From positions 1-64,000 of the forward strand of contig NW_026516299.1 of the NCBI RefSeq assembly GCF_025602895.1: 64,000 nucleotides of DNA, given 5' to 3'. The notes beneath the pieces were generated by a model. That model saw only the letters and a list, made by a program, of their open reading frames with translations. It ran no database searches and was not told the origin of the DNA. This DNA comes from Polychytrium aggregatum (taxonomy: Eukaryota; Chytridiomycota; Chytridiomycetes; Polychytriales). Every line of letters begins with the position of its first letter. The first letter of the stretch is position 1. Below are positions 10,684 to 22,574 of this stretch, piece by piece. Both the position numbers and the translations under genes were made by a program.

Positions 10684-11694
10684 TCAACGGCGGTATATGT
10701 ACGGGAGCCGATCAGCCTGGGCGTTGCCTGGAAGGACGGTACGACCTCTGGACCGTGGGCGAACGGCAACCCAGCGCAGCTGCCTCGAGTCGAAGCGGTA
10801 GAGATTCCTCCTGGTGTGGATGGCCGGCACGTTCCAGTTGCGATATTCATTTCGCAGAACTCGTTCGTAGTTGAACGGGCGGTAGGCAACGCTGCCCTCA
10901 AACTCAGTCTTGATCAGCGGAAACAGGTCTTGCTCCAAGACCCTCCACGGGGTCTTGCACTCCCACACGGGCTGGGATGGCAGTGAGGTGGTGACATCTG
11001 GATCTTGTTCCAGGCGACGGACAGCGGTGATGTCGATGAAGAACCCTGTCTTGACATCGATGACACGCGCATCGATGACATTGTGGTTCTTGACGTTTCT
11101 TTTGATGTCGCGATTGACAAAATGCGGATTGATGTCGAGCAGGGCCGTGTCTGAGATCATGGTTTTGTTGAAGGGGATCAGCTTGACAAACTCCTCCAGC
11201 CGCATCTGGACGTCAATGTCGTCGTCAAAGGTCTGGATCTTCTTTCCCCAGTACCACCCCAGAAGCGTTCCATGGGCAATCCAGGTTTCAATGCCGTGCT
11301 TCGAGGTGAATTGGGACCAAGCCTTGAAGAGGACTCGGAGTCGCTCGAGGCGATACGTGCTCTCTTCCTGGATATTGACGATGCGGACCATGTTGCTTGT
11401 TTTGGTTGTATCAAAGCGCGCATCGACGTGAAGCTTGAATGGGGCTTCGTGAAAATACTTGAACTCTGGGAGCTGTATTTCGCCGCTCATGATGGCCGTC
11501 AGGTTGATGTCTGGGTGCTGCAGCTGTTGCCGGTTACCGTCGACTGAGGTACTGACATTGGCCTCGACAGACTGATTGTCCAGATTTACGGACTCGAGCG
11601 GCTTCCTTATGATCCATCGAATACAGAGAATCAGGATAAATTCCAGAACCAGTAGACCAACAAAGTAACGTTGTGACCTCGAGATTTTGAACAT
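10684..11694 (-). CDS. LicD/fukutin-like type II membrane protein, copy 2
   Basis: This is a tandem paralogue of the gene at 8577-9602, same strand and same plan: MFKISRSQRYFVG, a single membrane anchor (LLVLEFILILCI), a variable stem, then the lumenal domain with HGTLLGWYWGKKIQTFDDDI and the Asp triad at residues 157-159. The 336-residue frame starts at the ATG at 11694. The longer open frame above it lacks conserved residues and reads through the leader. The core from TWIAHGT to INPHFVNR is almost the same as copy 1, even at DNA level, while the stem and C-terminal part are far less alike. It probably acts in the same Golgi glycan-modifying step, with a different acceptor or expression pattern as an open possibility. 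Confidence 0.88.
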   Translation of the reverse strand: MFKISRSQRYFVGLLVLEFILILCIRWIIRKPLESVNLDNQSVEANVSTSVDGNRQQLQHPDINLTAIMSGEIQLPEFKYFHEAPFKLHVDARFDTTKTSNMVRIVNIQEESTYRLERLRVLFKAWSQFTSKHGIETWIAHGTLLGWYWGKKIQTFDDDIDVQMRLEEFVKLIPFNKTMISDTALLDINPHFVNRDIKRNVKNHNVIDARVIDVKTGFFIDITAVRRLEQDPDVTTSLPSQPVWECKTPWRVLEQDLFPLIKTEFEGSVAYRPFNYERVLRNEYRNWNVPAIHTRRNLYRFDSRQLRWVAVRPRSRGRTVLPGNAQADRLPYIYRR

Positions 11695-13158
11695 CAGAAG
11701 AATTGAAGGGCAGAGGTACTGGGCTGCGTGCTTGTTTGTGAGGCGATAATGGCGAGAGTCCGGGATGAGAGATTTGCTTGCCAGGCGACCAGATAATCGA
11801 GCGAGCAGGGACGAAGTAATCACTTGGTGGTCTGAGTGCAGTATCTGTGATAGTGGAAAGCGTGGAAGCGAGTGAGGTTTAGGCGGGCGAAGGGAAACGC
11901 ATAGCGGATTCAAGGGATTTCACATACCAAATCATATATCGATCCCGCGGATTAGTGTCGATAGCGTAGGCGTTCTAAATCAGCAAAGACGAGAGAAATG
12001 GACCCGTAGTGATATGGTGGGCTATCCGAAATGAGGAGAATATCGATGCAGAAGCGGGGGAATCTTCGAGGGTTGATATAGCTGCCTCTGCACGACCAGC
12101 AAGGGGAATGGAAGGAAGCGAATTGGGTTGCCGATGCTGACGTGGACCAGCGTCGTCACTGGTTTCCACAATCTCGGTGGCGGCTGCGAGAAGGCAGCCC
12201 ACACCGGCGAGACGAACGTTCTATTATTCTCGGTGTGGACAGGTGGGTCTTGAAGAGAATCGCTGGGGGTAGAACAGCACTGCTGGGGGACAGGCTGAGG
12301 CGTTCGATCCGGGCCCGGACATATTGTCTGCTGCGTTGTCGAGAGAAACAGCGACGAATGGGGTCCGGATTGTCGGTGGTGATGGCAGACAATAGGAAGA
12401 TGTGTCAGGACTGCCAGCACAGCCGGAATACGCAAGCATTACAAGCGCAACATTCCCCAAAGCATCAGGTCAGCCCGAGGCGAGCGCCGACGCCCGGCTA
12501 GGGCCGCTACCCAGAGCGCATTGTTGTGGCGGACAATGTGTTGATCGAGGAGTGCAATCAACGGTAGGCTCTGGCGGTGGCTGACCAGCAATGAGGAGCG
12601 GAGATGCCAGCACCGCAGACCATATGTTCAGAGAATCTCCCCAATCAGTCTGCCAGCCGGCCGATTCCCAGCCGGGCCGAGCCATCACGGACACCAATCG
12701 CAGCAAATCGTGCGGAGCGGTTTTGTCGTCGGCGCTTGGGAAGACTTTGGACGAGCTGCCTGCAATCGGCATTCCGGCGGATTCCCAGCGAGACAATAGA
12801 CTTTTGGGCTGGTTGCGAGTCAGGTTCCCGACACGATCGATGCCGCATGTTGCGCACGGAGCGATACTGGTGCCAGGCAAGCGTTCCCACCAGCCCGCAC
12901 TAAACGGAACGAATGAAACGAAACGAGACATCCATTTCTGAGCGCAGGGGGTGGCTTTTCTCTCGGTTCTGAATACATATCTCAGTATGACCAAACAATG
13001 TGTCCTACGAGACCGGCACTGTGCTCCCCAAACCAACAGCTGGCCGTGGTTGATGCGAGGGATACTCAGGGACACCACTGCCCCGTTTCGTTCTGCACAT
13101 GCTGCAAACAATGGTGTATTGACAAAAACTATCCCATAACACAGGCGGTTATGGTCAT
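11695..13158. other. Intergenic region, no supported gene
   Basis: About 1.46 kb between copy 2 of the LicD pair and the DJ-1 gene. Open frames on both strands, up to 312 codons, overlap one another and carry no known motif. The left end should hold the LicD copy 2 promoter and the right end the 3' flank of the DJ-1 gene. Confidence 0.45.
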
Positions 13159-14274
13159 TTACTGGAGGAGCTGGCTGATGGCCTTGCCAAAGGCATGACC
13201 TGAGCTCGGGTTCTGGCCAGTCACCAGCTGTCCATCGACGACAACATGCTCGCCCCAGAGTGCGCCAGCCTTCTCGTAGATACCGCCGTGCTTGACGAGC
13301 TCGTCTTCCAGCAGATAGGGCATGGCCGCCGTCAGCGCTGTTGTTGAAATAGTGAGGAGCACTGGGATTAGTACTCGCTGTATGGGGTCGGCCAGCAACT
13401 TGGATCACCCAAGCTCGGCCAGCGCAGCGACAGACTTACAAACGGCATCCTCCTCGGCGTTGCTGAAGGCTGTGAGCTTCTTGCCGTTGACCAGATAGCT
13501 GCCGTTCGAGAGCTTGACGTTGATCAGGGCAGCAGGGCCATGGCAGATCGCGCCAACGACTCCACCCCGCTCGTAGACGCCGGAGATGATCCGAGCCGAC
13601 TCGGCATCATAGGCCAGGTCAAAGACGGGACCATGGCCACCGGGCACAACGACAGCGTCGTAGTCGGCCACGTTGATGGTGGAGAGCTGAACGGTGTTGT
13701 TGACGGCCGCCTGGGCGACAGGATCGACGAGGAACTTTGCGCACTCGGGATCAGCCTTGAAAGCATCGGCGCTTCCGGGGTCCATCGGGGTCGCGCCGCC
13801 CTTGGGCGAGGCCCAGGTGATCTTGTGGTGGGCCAGGACATAGTAAGGATGAGCGACCTGCGGGATGGAGGTGCGCACGGCAGCAGCGAGTCGATGGGGG
13901 CGAGGCAATGGCGGAGAGCAGATTGCGATGTTAGCGACTGCCGCCAGTCATGAGTCGCGTTGAGCGGTCTATGGTGCGAGAGCGATCGACGATCTCCGAA
14001 CCCGGACAAACGATGGATAAGATCACGGCAGCCGCTATGATCAAAACATGGCGATCTCATCTTGTGCCAGAGCCAGCGAGGGCGGCGCCGGCAACATCGA
14101 TCGGCCCAGACGACCAGAAACAAAGCTGCACGACGCGCCGATCGCCAGGAAAACCAGAGCGAGCGCGATGGCCAACGGCACAGCACATACCTCGGGGAGA
14201 TACCAGCCGGTCTTGTGGCCGGTGGAGCCGAGCTCGGAGTGCGAAGTGAGGACGAAGAGGATGTTCTTGGTCAT
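13159..14274 (-). CDS. DJ-1/PfpI (HSP31-like) family protein
   Basis: DJ-1/PfpI proteins of this subtype (HSP31-like) act as glutathione-independent glyoxalases or stress chaperones in the cytosol. Three exons fit exactly: 14274-14191 (MTKNILFVLTSHSELG to TGWYLPE), 13857-13440 (VAHPYYVL to EEDAV), and 13337-13159 (LTAAMPYLLEDEL to the stop). All joints use GT-AG and keep frame, giving 226 residues. Family landmarks are TGWYLPE followed by AHPY, the strand VVVPGGHGPVFDL, and the nucleophile elbow GAICHGPAAL with the reactive Cys and adjacent His. The C-terminal VDGQLVTGQNPSSG is also typical. Regulation cannot be read from the sequence. Whether it is a true glyoxalase or only a chaperone is not decided by sequence. 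Confidence 0.93.
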
Positions 14275-14688
14275 GGTGGTGGGCAGTGGGGCTGGAGATG
14301 ATCAGATGCCGATGGGGTTGTGTGCGGTGCCTCGCTGTCGATCCGCCGCGGCGGGATTTTTATCCAGGAAGGCTGACAAATGGCGCGTGGAGGGGCGGCT
14401 CTGATCTCCTTGCCTGGGCGATCCTCCAGGTTCTTCGATTCGCATAATCCCTTGCCGGCCCGCCGGCCCATTTCATCCGGCAAGGATCGCCATGCGGGAT
14501 GAATCGTCCAGGATCATCCGTCGATCCCGCGAAGCAATGCGGGGTACTGCGGCGTGCGAAATGCCGCCGGGAGCCCCTCGACCAGATGACAAACCACGGC
14601 CGTGTGCCGAGATTTGAAATGACTGCATCTGGGACGACGCGCTGGTGGTCGCCGGCTCCTCTGGAATGGACTCGCTGACCTGGAGTGG

Positions 14689-14746
14689 AGTGGAATGAAG
14701 TGGACTTGGTGCCCTGGAGTGGAATGGAATGGACTTGGTGCTCTGA
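14689..14746. repeat. Two tandem 29-bp repeats
   Basis: Two adjacent 29-bp units begin AGTGGAATGAAGTGGACTTG and AGTGGAATGGAATGGACTTG. They differ at only a few positions and lie in non-coding DNA. Confidence 0.85.
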
Positions 14747-15109
14747 AACAGTATGACCCGCTGAGTGCTGGGCGAGCTCGTGGTCCAATCGCGGCACCGA
14801 ATCCAACTCTGTGCTGCGCATGGATGCATCCGACTCGAATGCGTGCACCGCGCCAGTGGATGCGCAGCGGCTCTGTGTCTCGACGCGCAGTGCCGCGCCA
14901 CATAAACGCGCACATGATGCGCGCAGCTGCGTCACACAGTGTCCGGCAGCGCGTCGCAGCCACAGACCGTGCAGCGTCCATACAGCCGCGCGACACAGCG
15001 ACACAGCAGCGCGCTCCGGGCGCGTGTTCCTTTCCCCTCGTCTGCTGTCCCTGTCGCGCTCGATGCTCGAGTGGTGCGGCGAGCGGCTGGTCGCGGGCGG
15101 CGTGCTCGT

Positions 15110-15300
15110 CGCGGTCTCGGCGCTGGCTCGCCCATGGCGTCTCTCGCCGCGTGTCTCGCGTGCTCTCGCTGTGTCCTCGGCGCATCCTCGACTGGCCCTC
15201 GGCGCGCTCTCGGCCTTCTCGCACCACGTTCCATGCCCGCCATGCCCTCGGTGTGCTCTCGGTGCCATCTCGGTGCCATCTCGTCTCTGGCTGTCTCCTT
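15110..15300. promoter_or_regulatory. Dense TCTCG-word array upstream of the F-box/LRR gene
   Basis: Within about 190 bases the words CTCTCG, TCTCGC, CCTCGG and GTCTCG recur more than a dozen times at short intervals. It ends about 170 bp before the start codon at 15471. The same words cluster before the eL30 and clathrin light chain genes. Confidence 0.4.
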
Positions 15301-15470
15301 TGGCTGTGTCCTTTGGCCCCAGCCGCCTTTCCCTTCCAGTCTTTCCTGTCTTCGTCCAAGCTCTCCAGCCGCTTCCTCCTTCCTCCTCAGGGCTCTGCCT
15401 TTGTTGCCGCCGACGCTTTCCTCCCGCTGCTATATAACTCCGTGCTCTTCCTCTCCTCCAGCAGCCCCTC

Positions 15471-18234
15471 ATGGCCACGGCTACCATCGACTTGATGGCC
15501 ATGGACCTGTCCCTGGAGACCACCGCAGAGCAAATGACCTTCCTGACCGGCGGCGACGACACCCCCTCGCTGCATTCGGAGACTCCCCCCGACTCGCCCG
15601 AGCTCCAGGTCGGCCCGGTGCTGCCGCTGTCGCCTCCGGCGTCGTTCGAGGAGGTCTTGAGCCAGAACCGCGAGTGGCAATCGCAGCCCCCGTATCCAAC
15701 TCCACCCCAGTCCTTCATTGCCCCCAAGCCGTCACCGCCTGTCAAACGGCCTGGCTTCCCGCTCCGACACGATGGCAAGCTGGACCTGGCAGCGCTGCCG
15801 TCGGCCATCATCGAGGCCATCGTTGCCCAGCTGCCGTCGCTCGTCGACAAGAAGAACTGTCTGCTGGTGTGCAGGACATGGTCCAAGGGGGCCTCCAAGG
15901 CCATCTACCGCCGACCCCATCTCCCCACGATCCGCCACTTCCAGGATCTTGTCTACACTCTCCTGCGCCCAAACCTGAGTCACCCGTACTCGCGGTGGGT
16001 CGAGGAGTTTGTCATCCGCAAGGAGCTTGACGAGGACTTGTTCATGGGCGACATCGACGTGGCCCTGCAGCTCTTCTATAACCTCCAGGCTTTTCACATG
16101 GAATATTCGATCTCGGCCTCCAACGTCCTCGTCCAGTCCCTCGCCGACCACAACCGCAATCTCCGCTGCATCAACTTGCGCGGCTGTCCCGTATCCGATT
16201 CGTATATCCTGGAGCTGTGCCAGAGCTGCCCCAAGCTTCGAACCATCAACCTGGCCGACACTAACTGCACTGCCTTTGTCCTCAAGCACATCATCGACCA
16301 CTGCGCCTGGATCCAGTCGATTGACCTCGAAAACTGCCACAAGACCAGCATGCCGCTGGAGTTTGATCCGCGAGAGTCGTTCACCCGGCCGCTGCAGCAC
16401 CTGAATGCCACGAACAGCGGCATTTCAGACCATGTCTTGCGTTTTGTGGCTCTGCGATGCCCCGACATTGTCTCGGCAAACCTGGAGGGCTGTCTGGGTC
16501 TCTCGGATGACTCGTTGATTCGACTGATTCAGACAAGCTGTGGAATCAAGTACCTGAATGTTGCCTTTGTCAACCAGCTCACCGATCTCACTGCCATTGC
16601 CATCGGCTTCCATTCGTTCGACATCCAAGTCGTTATGTTCTCTGGCTGCGATCTGATCTCGCCCGTGGGTGTCCAGATGCTTGTCCAGCGTTGCGCCAAT
16701 CTGAAGGAGCTGATTCTTCACGGCTGCGCTGGCATCCTCAACACCTATATCCGAGAATACAGCTCCCGCCTCCACGACATCGACTGCAGCATCCGCGGTC
16801 CTTCGATCAAGTGGCTCGCAGGACACAACACCCTCAAAGCCAAGGATGCTCCCGTCAAGGAAATGAAGTCGGAGATGGTCCAGACCGAGTTTGTGGACAC
16901 CTCGGCCCTGGTGCCGAAGGAGCAATTTGGTAAGTCGTCAACCTGTATCAGGGCACGGACGAAACGGGCGAGGAAAGAAGATGGGCCTGCACTGTTGGCG
17001 CGCCGAGGTCGGTGTTGGAGTCGTCATATATGCAGCCCTGATCGATTCTTACCCTCGTCTCGTCGCCGTACCTTCGGCTGGGCCCTTTCTATCCCTTGCA
17101 GATGCCTCTGAGATTCTGCTCAAGTTTGCAGAGGCTGCGGCCAGCGGCAAATGGGTTCCGCAGAGCCGCCTTGGCGCTGCGGGAGCCAAGTCAATTGGCA
17201 CTGCCGGCGACAAGGCTGCTCCCACCGAGAGCGGTGCCTGGGGAAGCGGTCCCCCTCCTCCAGGATGGAACCCCGCCTGGGCCAGCTATGGCAACCCTGC
17301 TCCTGGTGAGCGCCGGCTTGAGCGCGAGTCCAACGAGTCTCTGGCATCGTCCGTCAGCTCGACGGCATCCCGATTCCGCTCCAAGATCCCGGGTCTCTCA
17401 CGCATCCCTACTCCGCCGGCCTCGCCAGATCGACGCTCCGTCGCCAGCAGCGTTGGAAGCACCCCCAGTACCAGCGCACCAAGCGTCACGTCATCGACTG
17501 TGTCGCGGCTGCCCACCAGCATGGGCGGCTCCAAGCTCAAGACTCCAACGCGCCTGCCCCTCTCCAAGACGACGCCTACTGCTCGTGCCCCCCTCTCCTT
17601 GATTCAGCAAAAGAAATTCGGCAGCTCTCCGGCCTCAAGCGGCCTCGCAACTCCATCCAAAACGAGCACCGGATCTTCGACGCCAAGGACGCTGTCCAAG
17701 AGAACCAGCAGCGGCCCTGCGCCTACGCCTTCCAAAACCTCGACCCCTGCGACGCCGAGCTCGGCCTACAAACCCCGCCAGTTCAAAAAGTTCAATGACG
17801 ACGAATTCGCCTCTCCTCCACGCTCGGTCGCTCGTCTGAATGACTCCAAGCCCAGCACGGGCTCATTGAGCCGCACGCGCAGCACCAGCAGTGGATCCAA
17901 GTCGACCAGCCTTGCTGGCGCCTCTTCGTTCTCGTCATCGGCGTCGCCATCATCATCGCTGAGCACCCGCTCGCGAAGCAGCAACAACGACGCTGCTGAA
18001 TCTACCTCCAATACCCCTGGACTCAAGAGAGTCAAGAGCGGAACACTCAGATCCGTCTCGACCTCAGTCTCGTCTTCGCGGACCTCCAGCACTTCGTCCA
18101 CCCCTGTCACCCCACAGTCGCCGTCCACTCCCTCCAAAGCCGCTACCAGCAATCTCCCTGCCGTCACTCCAAAGTCGCGTATGACGGGCCTGAAGCTTCC
18201 GACCCCGGTCAAGAAAATCTCGACCGTCATATAG
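15471..18234 (+). CDS. F-box/LRR protein with Ser/Thr/Pro-rich tail, paralogue A
   Basis: F-box/LRR proteins are substrate receptors of SCF ubiquitin ligases; the F-box binds Skp1 and the LRRs hold the target. Exon 1 is 15471-16929 and exon 2 is 17102-18234, joined at GTAAGT/CAG in phase 1, giving 863 residues. An N-terminal segment has AEQMTFLTGG and SETPPDS. The F-box is at about residues 106-148 (LAALPSAIIEAIVAQLPSL and LLVCRTWSKGA). AMN1-type leucine-rich repeats occupy about 190-450 (LRCINLRGCPVSD, LRTINLADTNC, VSANLEGCLGLSDDSL). The tail of about 350 residues is almost wholly Ser, Thr, Pro and Lys, with a short YKPRQFKKFNDDEF motif. A paralogue sits at 27457-30303. The tail may be a microtubule- or kinase-regulated disordered region, but this is speculative. 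Confidence 0.88.
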
Positions 18235-19065
18235 CCGCACGCTGCAGCCCATGGGCTGAGCCCTGTTCAGTGTCGTGCCTTGCCTTTACTCATGCGTCTA
18301 CTCATGCGTCTACTCAGTCAGCACTATCGCCCAGCGAGCTAGCTTGCAACGCTTAATTTTGCTTTCCTGTTTGTTCCCTGATCACCGCCTTACTACTACA
18401 TCTCACAAACGAGTCCTTCCACCGTTGTTTTGTCGCTCGGCGTGGCCGGTCTAATTTTGCTGTTTCCAGTTGATGCGCCTGGCTAGATTCATGTCTTTGT
18501 AGAGGCCACATCTCCAAATCTATCGCTCCCCCCCCCCTCGTCACTTCCACCTCCACCTCCACCTCCACTTCCACTTCTACTTTTACTTCCACCTCCACTT
18601 CCATATCCTCCATGCCCAAAGCTGGAACTGTAAAGTCAATCGAGACAGCTCGGCTCAGTAGCTGCGGAGCGTCTCATTCCATCTGTTTGATCGTTTTGCT
18701 TTTGTTTTGTCTGTTCATTAGTCGGTTCATTCCTTTGCTGACAGCGCACCCAACACGAAATGGGAGACCCCCTGTTCGAGTCAGGGTTGTCGCTTTATTC
18801 TGAATACACACCCATCCACCATGGCGATTTGCAGCTGACATCGTCGGCCGAGTCCATCGCAGCATTCAATCCACCTGCCTGTCCAGTATGCCCCCATGTG
18901 ATCTACCCCTGTGATCTACCCATGTGATCTGCCCCTGTGATCTACCCCACGTGCATCGCCCATGCTCACCGGCAACCAGACCCAGGCTCTCTTGGCCGTC
19001 GCACGATTGTCCAGCACCCATTCCAGGAGTCACCCTCCAGCGGTTTTGATGTACTCATCATCATC
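18235..19065. other. Intergenic region with a CCACTT/CCACCT microsatellite
   Basis: About 830 bp between two plus-strand genes. It holds the 3' UTR of the F-box gene, a run of cytosines near 18530, a simple repeat and the leader of the next gene. I see no gene here. Confidence 0.5.
18542..18604. repeat. (TTCCAC/CTCCAC)n hexanucleotide-type microsatellite
   Basis: A pyrimidine-rich simple repeat of TTCCAC, CTCCAC and TTCTAC units runs for about 60 bases after the F-box gene. Confidence 0.85.
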
Positions 19066-22000
19066 ATGGCAACCCAGCCACCGACCCTCGTCCCGGCTAC
19101 TCTTCCTGTTCCGCTCGCCTTGAACAGCGCCGAGCCTCGGCGGACTCGCACCCTGAGCGTAGCCGACACAGACTTCAGCAAGGTCAAGGAAGAGTCAGGC
19201 GCGTCCAAATCGCAGATCGAGGTAGGTGGGATGCGTTCTCGGACCCGCAAGGAAGGACTGCATTGGCCGAGCTACGCCTACAGATCGAACTTCCGCATGG
19301 AGTATTGTGAGCGTGACAAGCAGCCAACGGCCAAGGAGGACGCTGACATCTATGTTTCAATGGGGCCTGGCTCTGGGCCGCATCATTCTGATATCGAAAG
19401 CACGCTGAGCGACAATACAAGGAGTTTGTTGGCATCAGGCGCATCCAGAACCAGCCGCATCTGTTATTCGGCGGGGAAGCTGCTGCTGGAAGCCTGAGCG
19501 AAATCGAGCAGACGGCAGAGCTGATCTTCCGGGCCAAGAGTGAGCTTTTGAAGGCAAAATCGCAGCTGGCCAAGGAGAACGCCGACAGGGTGAGCAAATC
19601 CCCAATTTTGGGCTTGGCTAGGATGCGTGTAGCGTCGATGTGCGCTTCCGCGGTTCACGGAGATACGAATGAAGCATGCTCAAATGGAGCATTACCGCTG
19701 CAATTTGTTTATGCAATTATCCGCCACGGATGCGATGCACTTGGTCGTTGAATGCGATACACTCGATGCATTTGGTCATCGATGGCTACTCGAACCGTTC
19801 AAGGCCAAGCGCGAGACAGAAAGGGACACCTTGCTCAAGAAGAAAGTAAAGGAGACCAAGCAGACGTACTTCTTCAAGTCCAATCTTCTGAAAGGTCAGT
19901 GTCTTTTGTTCAGCCCCATTATCATCCATATTCCCCGTTGCACTCGCTGGCCCGATATGCTTGATATATACAGCCGCTGCCTCACTTGCGGCGACGCGTC
20001 CTTGATTCTCACTCGGCTTGACGTCCTCGACCCATCCAGCTGGACCCTCGTGCGAATACCACTTTCTATCCGTTTTTGGGTTTCCGGTCCACGTTGAGCT
20101 CCTCGAGGACTTCATATACTTGGTCTTCACTCACAGCAGCTTCATAGGTTGGAATGCTTCTACAGCTGCCTTCGACGGAATAAGTGCTTGCCCATCATGC
20201 TGCAACTGAGCCAACGCGTTCTGTCCATTGACTGCGTCGTCATCTGCTCATATTCAGAGGTCTGGACATGTGAGTGCGGCAAGCCCGACAAGAAAATCAA
20301 GCTGTGGTACTTGATCCAACTTCCTATTGATGTCATGACGGCGGTTTGCAAACTGGAGACCGAGCCAGTTGGCAGATTGCTTGTCCGCAAGACTACAGTG
20401 ACCGAAGCTGTCGGAGGCTCGATGGAGAGCGGGTCAGCAGAGGGTGATCCGAGCCAGCAAAGCTCATCCTTGGCCAATCTACTCTTGGCACAACATCAAC
20501 ATCAACAAAAGAGCGTCCTCCACGACAACAAATCAAAATCCATCGAAAGATTCTTTGTGGGATGCCGCTCTGGCCAAGGCATAATTGTCTCGATCAATGT
20601 TGCTTACAACAAGGAATTAAGCGTATTGGTATGGACCGCCACTCTCCTCCTTCCAGATTGAGCGAGCTCGATTGCCGTGAATTTGGTCATCAATTTCACT
20701 GGATCGGATGGTATCTTGCGGATCCATTTCCGTGTTTTGTTTCCACTCTCATTTCCGCCTCTATTCTACCGATTTGATGATGTCCTGACGTTTTTATGCA
20801 TGCTCCCCTGCATTCTCACCGGCTCGTACCTGCTCCTTAACAAAATGGCGCCATCAGATGGTTGATCACAGCCTCGAGGCCGTCCGGCGACTCTCCGTAC
20901 ACTCTATCAAGTCTGTAGTCCACTGCTCAGCAACACAGCAGATCGTCATGATCGTCTCGCATGTGGGGCCAGATCATGTCGTGGCTGCCTTCGATTATGG
21001 ACTGAAGGACGTGTGGCAGTGTCGATCGGAGGCACTGCGAGCTATCGCCAACGAGAAGCAAACCAAAGTGATATCGCAAGAGACGTTTGATTATCCCTGC
21101 AGCGACAAAGACAAGCAGTCGGCACGGCCAGGTGAGATTGCACAGGGCGATGATGACTTTGAGGTTTGATGCTCTGGAGACCCGCTCTGACTCGTGCTTA
21201 TCCTCTGATCAAACTTAGAGTACATTGTGACCGCCATGTGCGCTGACGAAGCAAATAAGAGCATCTTATTGGCTGTCAAGGGCGGTACACTACTTCGAAT
21301 TGCTTACGAGCGGAAGAAGCTCAACACCGATACCGACGACTCAGACCCAACCCTAAGCCAGTTCAAGTGCGATATCTTCATATCGTGGGCTCTGGATGTA
21401 CGCATGTGCCTCCGCAGGTTCATCGTGTTTATGAATACCCCGGGACTTGTGGATTAATATCGCACCTGGGGGAACACACTTTCGTGTGTCAGAAGGCAGC
21501 AGTGTCGAATGCGGCTGCGTGCTCCTCATATCCCCCGCCTGTGCATACTGGCGATGCATGACAACCGGGCTCGACCTAACTCTGCCCCATAACACTTGCG
21601 CCTCCTTGAACAGGTCCAGCCTGCGCGCACAACCGAGTTCAAGGACCTCGCAAGTAAAAAGAAGGCGAATGCACAGCCTATCAATGTCAGTGCTTCTTGG
21701 TCTGCCTCATCCGCACAATCCCGGTAAACCAACGGAGTACATGATCTGCTCATCCCCGATTCCATTTTGATCGGCTCGACACTGCTTCTCCCGCACAGAT
21801 TACATCGGTGTGCTGCTTTGTAAACTCCACCACAAATGTGTCGGGCCTTCTGATTGCCTGTGACGACGGTTCGGTTCGACATCACTCCGTTAGCGTTACG
21901 GGGCTACCAGAGTATGTCGGCAAGAGCCTGAAACGTTCTGAGCAGGAGGAAGGTATCGGAAGCATGAGAGGCGACGCTGCTTACCCGATCATCGTCAATG

Positions 22001-22574
22001 CTGGGACCGACATGCAGTTTATAATGATATTTTGCAACGGTAAGTCCACCGAAACCTATCCGCTGTGCAAGCAGCATCAGCCGCTTGGTGGTGATGCATT
22101 TACTATCAATAACACTTGATGGTGTATCCAGGCATGCTCTATATCTACGACATTGCTGAAGTCGAGCCCATGGTCGAGCTGGGTATTCTCTTGGATCGCA
22201 GCTCCAAGCTCTCAAGCGACGTCAAGACCCGGCGGCTGAGGCGAATGAGCATCCTCCACGAGAAAAAGGGTTGGATCGTCCTGATCGCTGGCAAGGGATG
22301 GAGCATCGTCAACATCGAGGGTCTGTTTGGATGGCGAAACATCATGAAGATGGAGTACAAATCGCCAAAATCGCGAAAGGGCCAACGCTCCAGAGCATCC
22401 GCCAAGCACATAGGACAGCAGGACGGCGTGGCAACCCAAGAGGGCACTGAAGGCGGCGAGACCGTCTCGGCCCTGGATAGTGAGAGCGGCTCGAGCAGCG
22501 AGGAGGATTCGGAGACTGGCGATGACACTGCGTCTGTGATTCCGGGAGACGGAGAGGATGTGAGCAAAGAGTGA
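19066..22574 (+). CDS. Hypothetical many-exon protein (possible coiled coil plus beta-propeller)
   Basis: I do not recognise the family. The ATG at 19066 starts MATQPPTLVP and exon 1 ends at a GTAGGT donor after residue 52 (19221). Following exons carry GLHWPSYAYRSNFRMEY, then a helical segment (SEIEQTAELIFRAKSELLKA, AKSQLAKENADR), then EPFKAKRETERDTLLKKKVK. From about 20200 the exons hold repeated beta-strand-like blocks such as VLSIDCVVICSYSEVWTC, SVVHCSATQQIVMIVSHVGP, VTAMCADEANKSILLAVKGG, VSGLLIACDDGSVRHHSV and GWIVLIAGKGWSIVNIEGLF. Their spacing looks like WD-type blades. The last exon ends in an acidic Ser/Glu-rich tail with stop at 22574. Short introns interrupt every few hundred bases. 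Internal joints are tentative. A scaffold, perhaps ciliary or trafficking-related, would fit this plan but is unproven. Confidence 0.6.

Larger units (their letters stand above)
14275..15470. other. GC-rich divergent promoter region
   Basis: About 1.2 kb lies between the divergent DJ-1 gene and the F-box/LRR gene. A 514-codon open frame on the minus strand crosses it and enters the F-box gene, but it is compositional and shows no motif. A 29-bp direct repeat lies at 14689-14746. A dense array of TCTCG words lies at 15120-15300, before the F-box gene. Confidence 0.5.

Noticed and set aside
12470-13408. A 312-codon minus-strand open frame
   Set aside because: Its first part overlaps the third exon of the DJ-1 gene in another frame, and the rest shows no family resemblance.
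14360-15904. A 514-codon minus-strand open frame
   Set aside because: It runs across a promoter and into the F-box/LRR gene in antisense, and is rich in Arg, Ser and Ala as expected from GC-rich DNA.
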